Shown here: positions 23,330-34,844 of the stretch, piece by piece
Position numbering within the stretch: position 1 is the first letter of the stretch
How the letters are laid out: each line of letters opens with the position of its first letter
Assembly (NCBI RefSeq): GCF_016545825.1
Contig: NC_052615.1
Coordinates: 29,633,088 to 29,697,087 of the forward strand
From: Eucalyptus grandis
Lineage: Eukaryota; Streptophyta; Magnoliopsida; Myrtales; Myrtaceae
Direction: 5' to 3'
Length of the DNA stretch: 64,000 nucleotides
Notes under the pieces: generated by a model
What the model saw: only the letters and a program-made list of their open reading frames with translations
Told to the model about the DNA's origin: nothing
The model's database searches: none
Made by a program: the position numbers and the translations under genes

Positions 23330-23679
23330 AGTTGACAATCGCGTGATTCTACAAACGGGCATTTTATTATTAAATTCAAAGCTTTCCAAATGTAAAATAG
23401 GGAATTGGATTCATTATTTGCTTGTAACTGGGTGCAGTGCAGAATGCATCCTAATTTTTCTGCACCCCAGTTGTTCATTCTTTCATCAGGCACGGTTCTT
23501 TAATTCTTTCCTTCTGTATCATCCCTAAGATGGCCCCTAAGTTGCTCAATAGAGTATAACCAGGAACCCATCAGGATTGACATTTTCAACGATATTCAGA
23601 CTGTCCTGTTGTTTTCTGGAGAAGGATGTCTGAGTTCCTGTGCATCACAGAGTTTCGTATTCCCTGTGGCCTTTCTGGG
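23330..23679 (+). other. 3' untranslated and flanking region of ACS gene 1
   Basis: It matches 40,202-40,657 downstream of ACS gene 2, less a stretch of about 100 bases. No clear AATAAA was seen. It ends at the copia target site. Confidence 0.6.
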
Positions 23680-24130
23680 TGTTGGTATTTGCGGAAGAGT
23701 GTGATTAAGTGTGCGCAAGTGTGTTTTGTATGTGCACTTTCAAGAGGGCTAAGGAAAGAACAATATGGGTAGGAAATGGTTGGACAAAGTAATTATAAGA
23801 ATATATAAAAAAGAGTGGCAGCAAGGGAACAACAAAAGAAAGCTTTTTTTATTTAGTTGTAGTACAAAGTACAAAGGAAGGGGAGGAGCTTACCTTTTGC
23901 TCTGCCTTTCTACGCTCCCCACCTCCTTCCCTATTTATAGGGACACTCCACCGACTTAGACCATCTTCTAGGAGTTTCTTTTACAATTTTTTTATAAGAA
24001 AAATAGGCTTTTTAAGGCAAATATCTCTGCCATTTGCAGAGATAATTCCATAGATTCTTCTAGGATTTTCTTGTATTTTCTAGCTCAAATCTTTCAAGAG
24101 GTTTCTAGAAATTGGCTCAATAATTTAACA
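23680..24130 (-). repeat. 3' LTR of the copia element
   Basis: 451 bp, nearly identical to 28,168-28,621. It contains CTATTTATAGGG, which on the minus strand reads CCCTATAAATAG and is the likely LTR TATA box. Transcription would run leftward, towards and antisense to ACS gene 1. Confidence 0.93.
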
Positions 24131-24142
24131 CTTCTCCTTGAT
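24131..24142 (-). other. Polypurine tract
   Basis: In element orientation ATCAAGGAGAAG lies directly before the 3' LTR, as expected for plus-strand priming. Confidence 0.75.
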
Positions 24143-25324
24143 CCAATTTCGTGTTACTCCAAGCATTTCTTGTAATGTCTCAAACTTGGCTCGCGATAGT
24201 GCTTTAGTGAAGATGTCGGCTACTTGTTCCTCAGTTTTGCAATATTTTAGCTCGATCTCTTTGTTATTCTGCGCCTCTCGTATGAAGTGATATTTGATGT
24301 CGATATGTTTGGTTCTTCCATGGAATACTGGATTCTTTGATATAGTAATTGCGGACTTATTGTCGTAAAGTATTGGAGTTGATTCCATCTATGCTTCTCC
24401 AATGTCTTCTAGAATTCTTCGAAACCATATTGCTTGACTGGCGGTCATTGCAGCTGCGATGTATTCAGCTTCGGCTGAGTCTTGTTTTTTGGATGCCCAT
24501 GAGAATATTCCAAAACCCAGAATGAATGCATAGGCAATTGTACTTTTCCTATCATCAGCTGAACCAGCCCAGTCGCTATCAGTGTAGCCAATGAGCTTGG
24601 CGTTAGCACTTGGGCGATACCAAATGCCGTAATCTATAGTTCCTCGTAAATATCCGAGAATTCTCTTAGCAGCTCCGAAGTGAATTTGACTCGGACTTTG
24701 CATGAATCGTGATAGTAGACTCGTCGCATACATAATATCTGGTCGTGTAGCAGTGAGATATAGCAGACTACCAATCAAACTTCTATAGAGGGAGGCATCG
24801 GCTTTTTATGCTCCATCTTCCTCCAATAGTTTTTCATTTGTCATGAGCGGGGTTGAAACTGCTTTGCAATAGTTCATCTTGAATTTCTTTAGGAGGTTTT
24901 CGGTATATTTCTTTTGTGAGATGAAAATTCCTTCATCTTGATTGACTTCAATACCGAGGAAATAGTTCATCAAGCCCAAGTCCGTCATTTCAAATGTTTT
25001 CATCATTTCTTCTTTGAATTCTTGGATCATTGTCTCATTGTTTCCTGTATATATAAGATCATCTACATATAGAGAAACAATGAGAGTGTTGGACTTACCT
25101 TGGGTCTTGATGTAGAGTGTCGGCTCACTCATACTCCTCCTGAATCCTTGTTTGATGAAGTACTCATCGATTCTACTATACCAAGCACGTGGTGCTTGTT
25201 TTAACCCATATAAGGCTTTCTTGAGTTTGAGAACTTTTTCTTCTTGGCTTATTACAGTAAAGCCTTGTGGTTGTTCCACATATATTTCTTCTTGAAGATA
25301 TCCATTTAAAAATGCCGACTTCAC
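24131..25324 (-). pseudogene. copia reverse transcriptase (C-terminal part) and RNase H
   Basis: Three consecutive minus-strand frames: 25,324-24,806 (RT, with ALYGLKQAPRAWY and catalytic YVDD at about 25,069-25,058), 24,778-24,389 (GSLLYLTATRPDIMYA, then RNase H with SDWAGSADDRKST and SAEAEYIAA) and 24,388-24,125 (YDNKSAI, RTKHIDIKYHFIRE, EQVADIFTKAL). They are separated by stops at 24,806 and 24,389. The latter reads TAG where related elements are expected to have a sense codon, consistent with C-to-T decay. Confidence 0.9.
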
Positions 25325-25326
25325 AT

Positions 25327-26187
25327 CTAGTTGATGGATCTTCCATTCTTTTGTGCCGCTAAGGCTATAAGTGCTCGAATAGTATCAAGGCGAGCGACGG
25401 GAGCAAAAGTTTCAGTATAGTCGATACCTGGTTGTTGCAAGTATCCTTTCGCCACAAGCCTTGCTTTATGCCTCTGGATTGATCCATCCGCGTTGAGCTT
25501 TGTCTTGTAGACCCACTTGACTCCAATGATCTCTTTGTCTTCGGGTCGATCGACAAGCTCCCAAGTTTCATTTTTCTCAATCATCTTGATCTCTTCCTCC
25601 ATGGCTTTTCTCCAGACTTCATCTTTGGATGCTTGTTCATAGTTTTCTGGTTCCAAAATAGCAAAGTTGCATGTGTCGTAAATTCTTCTAAGGGCTTTTA
25701 CCCTTAGTACGGGAGACTCTGGAGTAGATTCTTCTTGCGTCACCCTTGGAGAGCTTGGTGGAGTTACGTCGTGAGCGGTGGAATCCGGTACTTCTCCTTC
25801 TTCTTGTGACGGTGACTCCTCTTGAGCAGGTGGTATGTCTGGCAAGGTGATGTACTTCTTCTCAATCTTCTCGTCCTCCCAATTCCATGCAGCATTTTCG
25901 TCGAACTCGACGTCTCGACTAATCATAAGCTTCTTAATTCTTAGGTTGTAAACCCGATAACCTTTTGATTGGTCACTGTAGCCAAGGAATATTCCTTTTT
26001 CTGTCTTTTCATCTAGCTTACTCCTTTTTTGAGGAGGGATGTGGACATAGCAAATGCATCCAAACACTTTGAGATGCTTTGCTGAAGGCTTCCATCCACT
26101 CCATGCTTCGACTGGTGTTTTATTTTGAACAGCTTTCGTTGGACACCTGTTTACTGGTATATCTGCATATAAACCGTTTCTGCCCAA
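25327..26187 (-). pseudogene. copia integrase C-terminus, linker and RT N-terminus
   Basis: The frame starts inside the integrase (HLKVFGCICYVHIPPQKRSK, KGIFLGYSDQSKGYRVYNL, SRDVEFDE). It continues through a Pro/Ser/Glu-rich linker to RT blocks (ETWELVDRPEDKEIIGVKWV, KARLVAKGYLQQPGIDY, ETFAPVARLDTIR). A frameshift at about 25,325 separates it from the rest of RT, within a T-rich run. Confidence 0.9.
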
Positions 26188-27400
26188 AAAGTGTTGGGAA
26201 GGCCTTTCTCTTTTAGCATAGACCTTGCCATCTCCATGACGGTTCTATTTTTTCTTTCAGCTACTCCATTTTGTTCTGGGGCGTAGCCAACAGTTAGTTG
26301 ATGATGGACTCCTTCATCTTCACAAAATTTATTAAACTCCTTTGAATTGTATTATATGCCTCTGTCACTTCTTAGGACTTTGATTCTTTGGCCACTTTGA
26401 TTCTTGACGTGGTTCTTGAATTTTCTGAAGATAGAGAAAACCTCAGATCTTTCTCGAAGAAAGTATACCCACGTCATTCTTGTGTAATCGTCAATGAATA
26501 GGATGAAATATTTATTTTGACTGGGTGTAGGTGTCCTCATCGGACCGCACACGTCCGTGTGGACAAGTTCTAATGGCTTCTTAGCTTTCCATGCACCTCC
26601 AGATGGGAAGGACTGTCTATGTTGTTTTCCAAGAAGACAGCCTTCACAAACATCTGAAATTTCTATGATGGCTGGAAATCTTTCATCATATTTTTTTGAT
26701 GAAGAATTTTTATCCCAGCAAAATTGAAGTGGCCAAATCTTCGATGCCATAGCCATGAATCATCAAGTTGAGCTTTCATGGTTATATCTTTGACATATTT
26801 CCATTGAATAGGAAAATTGTTATTTTTCATCTTAACACAGGCAATGACATTTTTATATTTATCATAGATAATGCAGGTATCTCTATTAAAATATAGAGAA
26901 TACCCACTTTGTATCATTTGGCCCACACTTAAGAGATTTTGTGCAAGACGAGGGACTAGATATACATTATGTATATATTTTGGGCCTTTATTCGTTTCCA
27001 CGGTGATGGTGCCTTTTCCTTTGACATCTACTAATGCACCATTGCCCAACTTTACTTGGGATTTCACTGACTTATCAATATTAGTGAATATAGATTCGTC
27101 CCCTGTCATGTGATTGCTATACCCACTATCGATGTACCATGTTTCACTTTTATTGTCATTTGCCGCTTGGCCTGCATAGAATGTATTTTCTTTACTTTCT
27201 TTTTTTTCTGCATAGTTTGCTCGATTATTTGTTTTCGAGCGACAATCTTTTTCTACGTGGCCATATCTTTTACAAAAGCGGCATTGTTTTTTATTTTTAA
27301 ACCAACAATCCTTCTCCAAATGATTTGTTTTTTCTTGCAAATACCACAAGGTGGATAATTTTCCTTTTTTATAATTTCTCCTCCTCTTTTGTTTTTCCAT
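26188..27400 (-). pseudogene. copia CCHC knuckle, protease, pre-integrase and integrase core
   Basis: The frame 27,400-26,663 holds a CCHC knuckle (CRFCKRYGHVEKDC, 27,283-27,242) and the protease motif IDSGYSNHMTG at about 27,130. The usual DSGCSNH/DSGASNH small residue is replaced by Tyr. The pre-integrase zinc region (WHRRFGHFN, then CEGCLLGKQHR) spans a frameshift near 26,690. The integrase core has its first two acids in HTDVCGP and RSDRG, then a stop at 26,352; the last acid (GVAERKN) lies in the broken stretch to 26,188. Confidence 0.88.
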
Positions 27401-28073
27401 GAGCTCCTTCCACCATTTTTAGTTTGATGAGACCGTATATTTACTTTAGACTGAAAGGCGCTTTCAACTGAATCTTCATCTTGTGCCATTAGTCTTTTCT
27501 CATGTGCTTCTAGAGAGCCAATTAATTCACTCACTGATAGGGTCGTCAAGTCTTTAGTTCCTTCTATAGTTGTAACTATGGAGTTGTATTTTTGGTAAGT
27601 GACACCAATATTTTCTCAACAACCCTTTGATCAGTTATCCCATCTCCATAGGCTCTCATTTGATTAACGAGTTCCTTTAATTTTCCACAATATTCTTGTA
27701 CGGTCTCATAATTTTTCATTTTAGAATTCTCAAAATCTCTTCTCAGTGTTTGAAGGCGAATAGTGCGTACCTTTTCCGATCCTTGAAATTCCTCTCTCAG
27801 TATATCCCAAGCCTCTTTTGCAGTCCTCGCTCCAATAATTCTTGGAAATACGGTTTCCAAGAGCGCTTGTTGGATAAAATATAGCGCCCTTGCATCCTTT
27901 TGTAGTTGATCCTTCGAAACACTTGCACCTTCTGGTGGAGCCTCGCAACATTTTTCCACGATGTCCCATAAGTCTTGGGCCATCAAGAATGTAGTCATTT
28001 TTATGCTCCAAAAGTCATAGTTGTTCCCATCAAAAATGGGGATGGGAAATGAGGATGAGCTAGAGTTGGCCAT
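27253..28073 (-). pseudogene. copia gag
   Basis: The ATG at 28,073 opens a 165-codon frame (NSSSSSFPIPIFDGNNYDFW, MTTFLMAQDLWDIVE, AKEAWDILREEFQGS, LRRDFENSKMKNYETVQEY), a typical DUF4219/UBN2 copia Gag. The frame ends at 27,576 and continues after a shift at 27,549 (LSVSELIGSLEAHEKRL). Another shift near 27,270 leads to the zinc knuckle. It starts about 95 bases after the primer-binding site, as expected. Confidence 0.9.
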
Positions 28074-28153
28074 GGTTTAGTTATTGGGAATTTGGAAAGG
28101 GTAGTTTTAGGAGTGGGTAAGTAGGACAAATGCCCAATACCAACCAAAGATGT

Positions 28154-28166
28154 GGCTCTGATACCA
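28154..28166 (-). other. Primer-binding site (initiator tRNA-Met)
   Basis: In element orientation it reads TGGTATCAGAGCC one base after the 5' LTR, complementary to the 3' end of plant initiator tRNA-Met. Confidence 0.9.
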
Positions 28167-28167
28167 C

Positions 28168-28621
28168 TGTTGGTATTTGCGGAAGCGTGTGATTAATGTG
28201 TGCGCAAGTGTGTTTTGTGTGTGCACTTTCAAGAGGGCTAAGGAAATAACAATATGGGTAGGAAATGGTTGGACAAAGTAATTATAAGAATATATAAAAA
28301 GAGTGGCAGCAAGGGAACAACAAAAGAAAGCTTTTTTTTATTTAGTTGTAGTACAAAGTACAAAGGAAGGGGAGGAGCTTACCTTTTGCTCTGCCTTTCT
28401 ACGCTCCCCACCTCCTTCCCTATTTATAGGGACACTCCACCGACTTAGGCCATCTTCTAGGAGTTTCTTTTACAATTTTTTTTAAAAGAAAAATAGGCTT
28501 TTTTAAGGCAAATATCTCTGCCATTTGCAGAGATAATTCCATAGATTCTTCTAGGATTTTCTTGTATTTTCTAGCTCAAATCTTTCAAGGGGTTTCTAGA
28601 AATTGGCTCAATAATTTAACA
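28168..28621 (-). repeat. 5' LTR of the copia element
   Basis: 454 bp; the promoter LTR in element orientation. It differs from the other LTR mostly by single substitutions and length changes in A or T runs. Confidence 0.93.
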
Positions 28622-31600
28622 CTCGGCTTATCCTTGTGTTTTTTCTCAAATGAGTTTGTGCCTTGTTTAATGTTCTCTTCCCTTCTCGATAGATGTTAGC
28701 TGGAAAAAAGGAAAGGGAAGGATACAGAAGGGAGGCGATCAAAAAGTACTTAGGCTTTCAAGCTGCTCTTGTTATTCAACGTTAAGAGGTATTAAACTCG
28801 TTTATCTACCCCTTGTTCTCTTTCTGGAAGCTGCAACTACCAAAAATGAGAACTGAGACCGATCTTTGTCAATATACTACATTAATTCAGTAGGTAAGGA
28901 ATGAGTGTCATGCCATCTTTCTAGTCAAATATGGTAAGCAATTTGAATTTCTTGTTTCTTTTGTAGCCGTCGTCAAAGAGTTGAAGATTGATGTTTAAAT
29001 TGAATTGGCTGCTCATCTTAAACAATCCAAAATTAGATATGGAACTGGTAGACAAAATTCGATTTTAGGATAAAGCCGATAATGTCGCATTGTATTCCAT
29101 TACGGCAACCTGAGCATATCGATTGATCACGGCACAAGTCAGGATCCAACAAAAAAAGGCTAATACATCGGGATTTGGCCTCTTGAGACTAATCCTTTAA
29201 GTTGCATTTGGTTGCCAGGACAAGAACTAGGATAGGATCACATAAAATGAGATAATAAATCCCCCGTATAGTTTATATGGACATATTTGATACTTTCGAG
29301 TGTTTGGTAAACTTCAAATTAAGACTGTAAAATAATTAAATAAAGAAAGTTTAATTTTATTAAAGAAATGAAAATTAAACAATTTAATTAGATTAAAAGA
29401 GTGAAATGGAAAACTCTAGTTCTAACAACTTTGGCCTGAAGAAATCTACAAATGAGTAGAGTGTATATACTATATGGCTTCATTGCCCCATTGAGAGCAG
29501 CTTGGAGCCTCTTGCTTCAACAAGAAAAACAAAAGAATTGTTGCTTATGACTTCACTTTTTTTTTTTATATAAAAATTCTTATGGGGCCATAAGTTGATG
29601 CTTTGTGAAATGCAAGTCCTCTTTACATTATTGTCCCCCCGATTTCCTCCACATTCAAGGCATGTTAATTTGCTCAGATGGTGACCTTGTCATCAACCAC
29701 ATGTCACCTTTTGTAGCTACTCTATCAAGTATTGTTTTGAAGTCGCCAATATATGTTAAACTGATGTTGGCCAAATTGCAGTTCTATTTACATGAGAGAA
29801 GCTAACAATGGGACAACGAGCATGGATATTACAGGACGGCGCCAAATTTACCCAAGATGTTTCTTCTTCTAATGGGCTATGCTACTTCAAACTTTCAAAT
29901 TTGACAGAACAAATTATTATAGAAGGATTTATAGGCCAATTTGGTTTCGAAAGATTCGTGATTGATTAGTGATTACAGATTAAATAAATATTGCTTCACG
30001 CTTTGTTAAGTGGTTTTCAATAATCTATTCTAATTTAGTCAGACTTTATCCCATCCCCTCTCTTGGATTTCTTATCCGGTACTTTATCCAGACATATCTA
30101 GATTTATCTGATCCAAAGGACGTTCCCAAACACTGTATAGAATATATTACCTTATCCGGTCTCAAATTTGGATTATCATATGTAGCCATAGTGCCAAGAA
30201 TTGGCCAAATTGGTGGTTTTGTGACGGAAGTACATTATTCGGACTTTTCCACGGTAACATAACAGAGTCGCGGCTGCTGGGAATTCTGACTCTGACCGTG
30301 CTTAGTCGAGATTTGAATTTTAACCGTGACTTTGACTCGCTCGAGTCTAGAAGTCGTAGTCCAAAATTGTTAAAACTTTCAAGCATGTTGAAATGTAAGA
30401 TCTTCACCTTCATTTCCATTTCCTTATTCGCCACCCCACTTCGGAGCTTGATCTTGACTGTTGAACGATAGAAGCTTCTGCAGTACTTAATCGTCGTTCG
30501 GCTCCGCCCTGGCTCGATCACCGTCACTATCCTTCGATGGAATGTTAATCTCCAAGGCAAGGATAAGAACATCGATGATTGTCGTCTTCTTTCATCCTGT
30601 GGTCCGGCAAAGCATAAATTAAACTGGGACATGGTTTCGTTTCGTTTCTTAGCTGTCAGTGCCCACCAATTAGAACCACTGGCTGCGGAAAGGAAAAAAT
30701 GATGTTGACAGGAGCTGGGACTTGGGATGTGGACATGTGCAAATTATCCTTGGCACAACAGTGATAAAGAGGAAAATTAATGTATATTTGAGATGGTTAT
30801 ACTTTCCCGACGCTCAAGGCATTGCTTCGAACCATTAAATGGGGCTACTATTTAGTCTCCGAATATCATTAATCTCCACTTTGAGGTTCTCTGATCTCGA
30901 AAAATCATTATGGTCTATAGGATATCAAGATGAGAGCATATTTACCAAACTAGTTCATCTTATCATATCGAATTTTTTACTCTAACCTTCAAATATCGAG
31001 GTCGAAAGAGGAAGTGTTTAGAAGAACATTTAGAAGAAGGTAGTGAAATTTCGGGAGATTTTCTCTTCTCCTGACTCTACTTTATTTATTTATTTATTCA
31101 AACATCACAATGCCTTATATGACTGAGGTTGAAGGGTAATACAAACTTTTTTCATAGAGGGTTTGAAAACCTTTGGGAAAATTCTGTGTGAGATCTAGCA
31201 CAAGCACCCATTAAATTTAAACAACGAGGTCTAATCGATCCAATTGGACCAAGTAGAATTTTCGAATGTCAACTAAAGGTGAATTGTCCTTAGCACCATC
31301 AGAGCAGCCAGGGTTGCTAGTTTTTTTTTATAGTGCTTGGATGACACATCTCAACGAATAAAGTTGTGGAGGGGGTGCAGTCGCATTGGCGTGTATCTCT
31401 ACGCAACCGATGCATCATCGCTTCATTGGCATAGAACTATAACATCGAACTGATGATAATGTACAAAAAGGCTCTGATTCCATCAGGTGATCAAAAGAAA
31501 GACTAATGGAGATTAGATTGGTGTGCGGACAGACCACGGCCATATATTCCGGAGGGTCTACAAATATACACCCAGAAGTAGGAAAAAGGAATCCGACTTC

Positions 31601-31820
31601 ATTCAAGAGAGTTGACTAATCGTGATTGATCTACTACCGTTTAGAACAGTACATGCAAATACGAGCAAATCGTGCATTTGTTATGCAATCCAAGAAGCTA
31701 ACCGTGGCCAATGTTCAGTACATTGACTGACCAGCTAAGTGCAAGTGCAAGGGAAAGAGATCACTTCAACGAGTTGTTCACAAATGTTTGTCCACTAGTA
31801 GTAAGCTTTAAACATGCATT
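28622..31820. other. Downstream flank of ACS gene 1 (duplicated, non-coding)
   Basis: This corresponds to 40,658-46,150 minus the insertions in the latter. No gene is supported. It contains the shared block (29,670-30,655) with a decayed minus-strand frame at 30,632-30,162, and a T-rich stretch at 29,560. The end at about 31,818 abuts the start of unit 3. Confidence 0.7.
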
Positions 31821-31942
31821 TTTTTCTTGGTTATATACCCCTTCACTAGTAAAATACATTATTTTCTCTTAAAATAACCTATAATGATCCATCTCTTTAA
31901 TTAGTTCAGCGTACGTTAAACAATCCACCGAAAAGTTATTTA

Positions 31943-32519
31943 GTGGCTGTTTGTTTGTGTTCTTTCTTTCTGGTCATGAACACAATTTCTGTGGGGGAAC
32001 AATAAAAGAATAGAAATTTGTTTGTTTACGTTTTTGTTCCCGGGACTTGTTTATAATCTAAGGAAAAAATTTGGAATAGAAACAAGAAATAAGAAAAACT
32101 TGTTTCTTGTTCCCGGAAACACTTTTGAGAAACAATTTTTCTCTCGCCTATTTGTTCCTTCTTTTAATTTTCTTCTTCTTTTCCTTTGGCCGGTCATTGG
32201 CCTCGGCCATGGACGATGATCGGCCGTCGAGGGCCAGCGATCTCGCCGGAGCATCGTCATGGCTGGGCAAGGCCGCCGGCCAAAAGGAAGAAAAATAAAA
32301 AATAAAAAATAAATATTAAATATTAAAAAATTAAAAGAAACAAAAAAACTTATACAAGTTTACCAAACGTGTTTCAGTTCTTTTTCTATTCCAAAAATAT
32401 AAATTTTGTACATTACCAAACGCGTTTTTCTGTTTAAAAATTGTTCTAAGGAACAGAAATAGTTTTCTATTTCTATTCCCTAGAACAATTTTTTAACAAA
32501 AACGTTACCAAATGCACAT
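31943..32519. mobile_element. Harbinger/Tourist-like non-autonomous element with GC-rich core (copy H1)
   Basis: A TTA on each side (31,940-31,942 and 32,520-32,522) is the target duplication: without the insert the flank reads like the uninterrupted sequence at 15,545-15,565. Ends are GTGGCTGTTTG and CAAATGCACAT, an imperfect inverted pair. Subterminal CGTTTGGTAA-like motifs recur, and a GC-rich core at 32,188-32,285 (GGCCGGTC, GGCCGTCGAGGGCC) sits within AT-rich arms. No transposase is encoded. Confidence 0.7.
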
Positions 32520-34260
32520 TTACTCATCACTTCTCATAACTTGGCCGGTGATGACCTCCATGAGGTCACTGACGAAGCCTAATCGATTTTTTTTTTTCCC
32601 ATAAAGGCAAGAACATTATCATTGCTAATGGTGTCGGCGGTGACTCTTGATAATACTACTAAGATCATCTAAAGGGGGGTGAATAGGTGTTTAAAAGAAA
32701 TCTTAACAAATAATCACGGAATAAAAATAAATTGTAATTAAAGTCTGGATAAGAAACAAAATCAGATTTGTGAAACACCAGATTTCTGTTCAAAATCTGT
32801 TATGTGATCAAACAAACTTTTATAATAACCTGTAATATGGCAACATATATAAGTAAAGAGAGTTAAGGAAAGACAAGATTGCACACGATTTTTAGCACGA
32901 GTCCTCCTTCTACGCCTGACTTTGAGGAAAATCGTAACTTAAAGAATGGAACTCAACCGGTCAAAGGGAGACAAAGAATGATCCGACCACCAGATGAGAG
33001 TTGACCTAGAAAATCAATGTTTAGGACCTTTGTCGTGTTTGTGGCCTTTCGCATGGTCCAAAGTTTTACCTCCTTCGTACAAGCTAGGTTTGTTGGGTCG
33101 AAGAAATCCTCTGCCATTGCTACTATACTAGAAATCTACGATTCCGCCGGTTACAACACGAGATGATGAAGCGGATGGACTTTTGTATTCCTGGTCTGCC
33201 ATCGTTTTATTTATGTTCACTTTGATTTCATGCACACATTCCATGTGTGCAAGTGCAAAAACATTGATATACATTCGTCAAATCTACTTAAATCCCTAAA
33301 ACTTGCTATGCTAACTACTAATTATTAAAGAAGGTGGGCGCTCCACCCCAAAAAAGAAAAAAAGGGAGGCGGGTTTGCACTTGGGTCCTAGATGAATTCC
33401 AATTGATAGACGCGTTGAAGGAAGCAAATGCTCTTCGTCGTTCTTGAAAGAGATAATATCACAAAAGATTACTATATTCTTATCCAAAATTTAAAATATA
33501 CCATTCACTTTTTTTTTTATATTTAAAATAGTCATTATACTTCTCAAAGAGATCCCCGTCATCCTTGAGTATGGATTTTGCTAAAATGGACATGACGATG
33601 CCACAAGACGCCGATCTAGGATTCTTTTGATTTCAAATCGTCTAGATTTTTTTTTTTTTTTAATCTTTTTGGGTTATGCCAACTTGATGTGGAATTTTTC
33701 AAGACCAAGCTCGTCAACCACCTCAAAGCCTTCCTAGGTGGAGCAACCATATGGAGGTGCTTGTAGCTACAACCTCAGGCGTAGCGATTCACTACTCGCT
33801 CTATAATCTCGCATCTCAAATCTCACGTTTTAGGATTTGGTTACACTATTTAAAAATTAAGGACGGTAAAGTTTCAGGTTTTTCTATATTCTCGTATAAA
33901 AAAGAAGAATACAAATTGCCATGATCCCAAAGACATAAGGACAAAATATAGTTTGCTTTAAGTTCTGGGAAGGGCGGTGAAACATTCAGTCAATCTTTTT
34001 TTCCACACAGATTTCAACCATGATCGTTGCCTTTTTCTGCCGAAAGCGCGGCGCATATGAATCAGCTGTTTCTGTTCGAACACGAGAATCTCCGACCAAG
34101 TGCACCGTGGTACATAAGAACAATGTGCCGATTTGTTCCCTCCGAGTAAAGGAATTGGGGAAGCCAAATTTGATACGATCACCAAACGATAATTTTCTGG
34201 CACTGGATAATTTCGGATTTCGCCATATGAAAAGGATCCCTACTCCAAACATGCATCTTT
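32520..34260. other. Non-coding part of unit 3 upstream of ACS gene 2
   Basis: It matches unit 2 from 32,540 to 32,660 and again from 32,890. The stretch 32,660-32,890 starts with AAGGGGGGTGAATAGGTG, a string frequent in plant retroelement leaders, and is not shared with unit 2. No gene. Confidence 0.5.
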
Positions 34261-34844
34261 AGTGTTAGCAAAAACACTCAACACAAAAACTATGTGATAA
34301 TAAGTTATTCATATAATTGACGCATTATATATAAGCATCAAGGAAATTGTCTAATTAGTTCTAAACCTAATGTAATATGTCAATTCAATACTCGATTTTT
34401 TAATTTTTTTTTTTTTCATTTATAGATTTTGGCACAAAATTCCCCATGTAATTCTTTTGGCCAATTTTGCGGAAATAGTTGACATGGCAACATGCCATAT
34501 AAGACGACCGGCGATAACTAGATCATCACGTTACCATTTCACGCGAAAGTTGGTCAGAATAACTACATTTAAAATTCCATGCAAATGTTTATGCTTAAAT
34601 TGACAAACTTGACAAGTTCAACGTTGAATTGACACCCGTGCAATAACTTTAGAACTGATTAGGTAATTTTCCCTATAATCATCCGAAGATCCCCTCACCA
34701 AGGAAAATGGAAAATGGTGACAATATTTTTTTTTTTTTTTCAGAAGGGTCCACTTGTAAGGCAACGCCTCAACTATTGAAAATAACTTTCTCATTTTTTA
34801 TTATCTTTTATTGCTTAAAAATAAATTAATTAAAAAACAATTTT

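Larger units (their letters stand above)
23680..28621 (-). mobile_element. Full-length Ty1/copia retrotransposon with two near-identical LTRs
   Basis: The element is 4,942 bp on the minus strand: 5' LTR 28,168-28,621, 3' LTR 23,680-24,130. The LTRs begin TGTTAAATTATTG and end CAACA in element orientation and differ by only about a dozen changes, mostly small indels. The primer-binding site and polypurine tract are in place. Gag, CCHC knuckle, protease, integrase, RT (YVDD) and RNase H follow in copia order. Coding is broken by roughly five frameshifts and three stops, so this copy is not autonomous. It is absent from unit 3 and therefore younger than the duplication. The solo LTR at 36,448 has similar ends. 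Confidence 0.95.
23675..28626. repeat. Target-site duplication of the copia insertion
   Basis: CTGGG (23,675-23,679) and CTCGG (28,622-28,626) flank the element with one mismatch. The undisturbed site in unit 3 reads CTTTCTCAGCTTATCC near 40,655, which shows the empty-site form. Confidence 0.75.
15440..31820. repeat. Segmental duplication, unit 2 (contains ACS gene 1)
   Basis: Sequence here matches 31,830-46,155 in the same order and orientation: upstream blocks (15,440-15,560, 15,850-15,990, 17,385-18,620, 18,640-20,105), the ACS gene, and the downstream flank (28,622-31,818). The copia insertion at 23,680-28,621 has no counterpart in unit 3. The left start (near CTTTACTAGTAAAATTCATT) corresponds to 31,840, and the right end corresponds to about 46,150, as expected of a head-to-tail tandem duplication. 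Confidence 0.85.
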
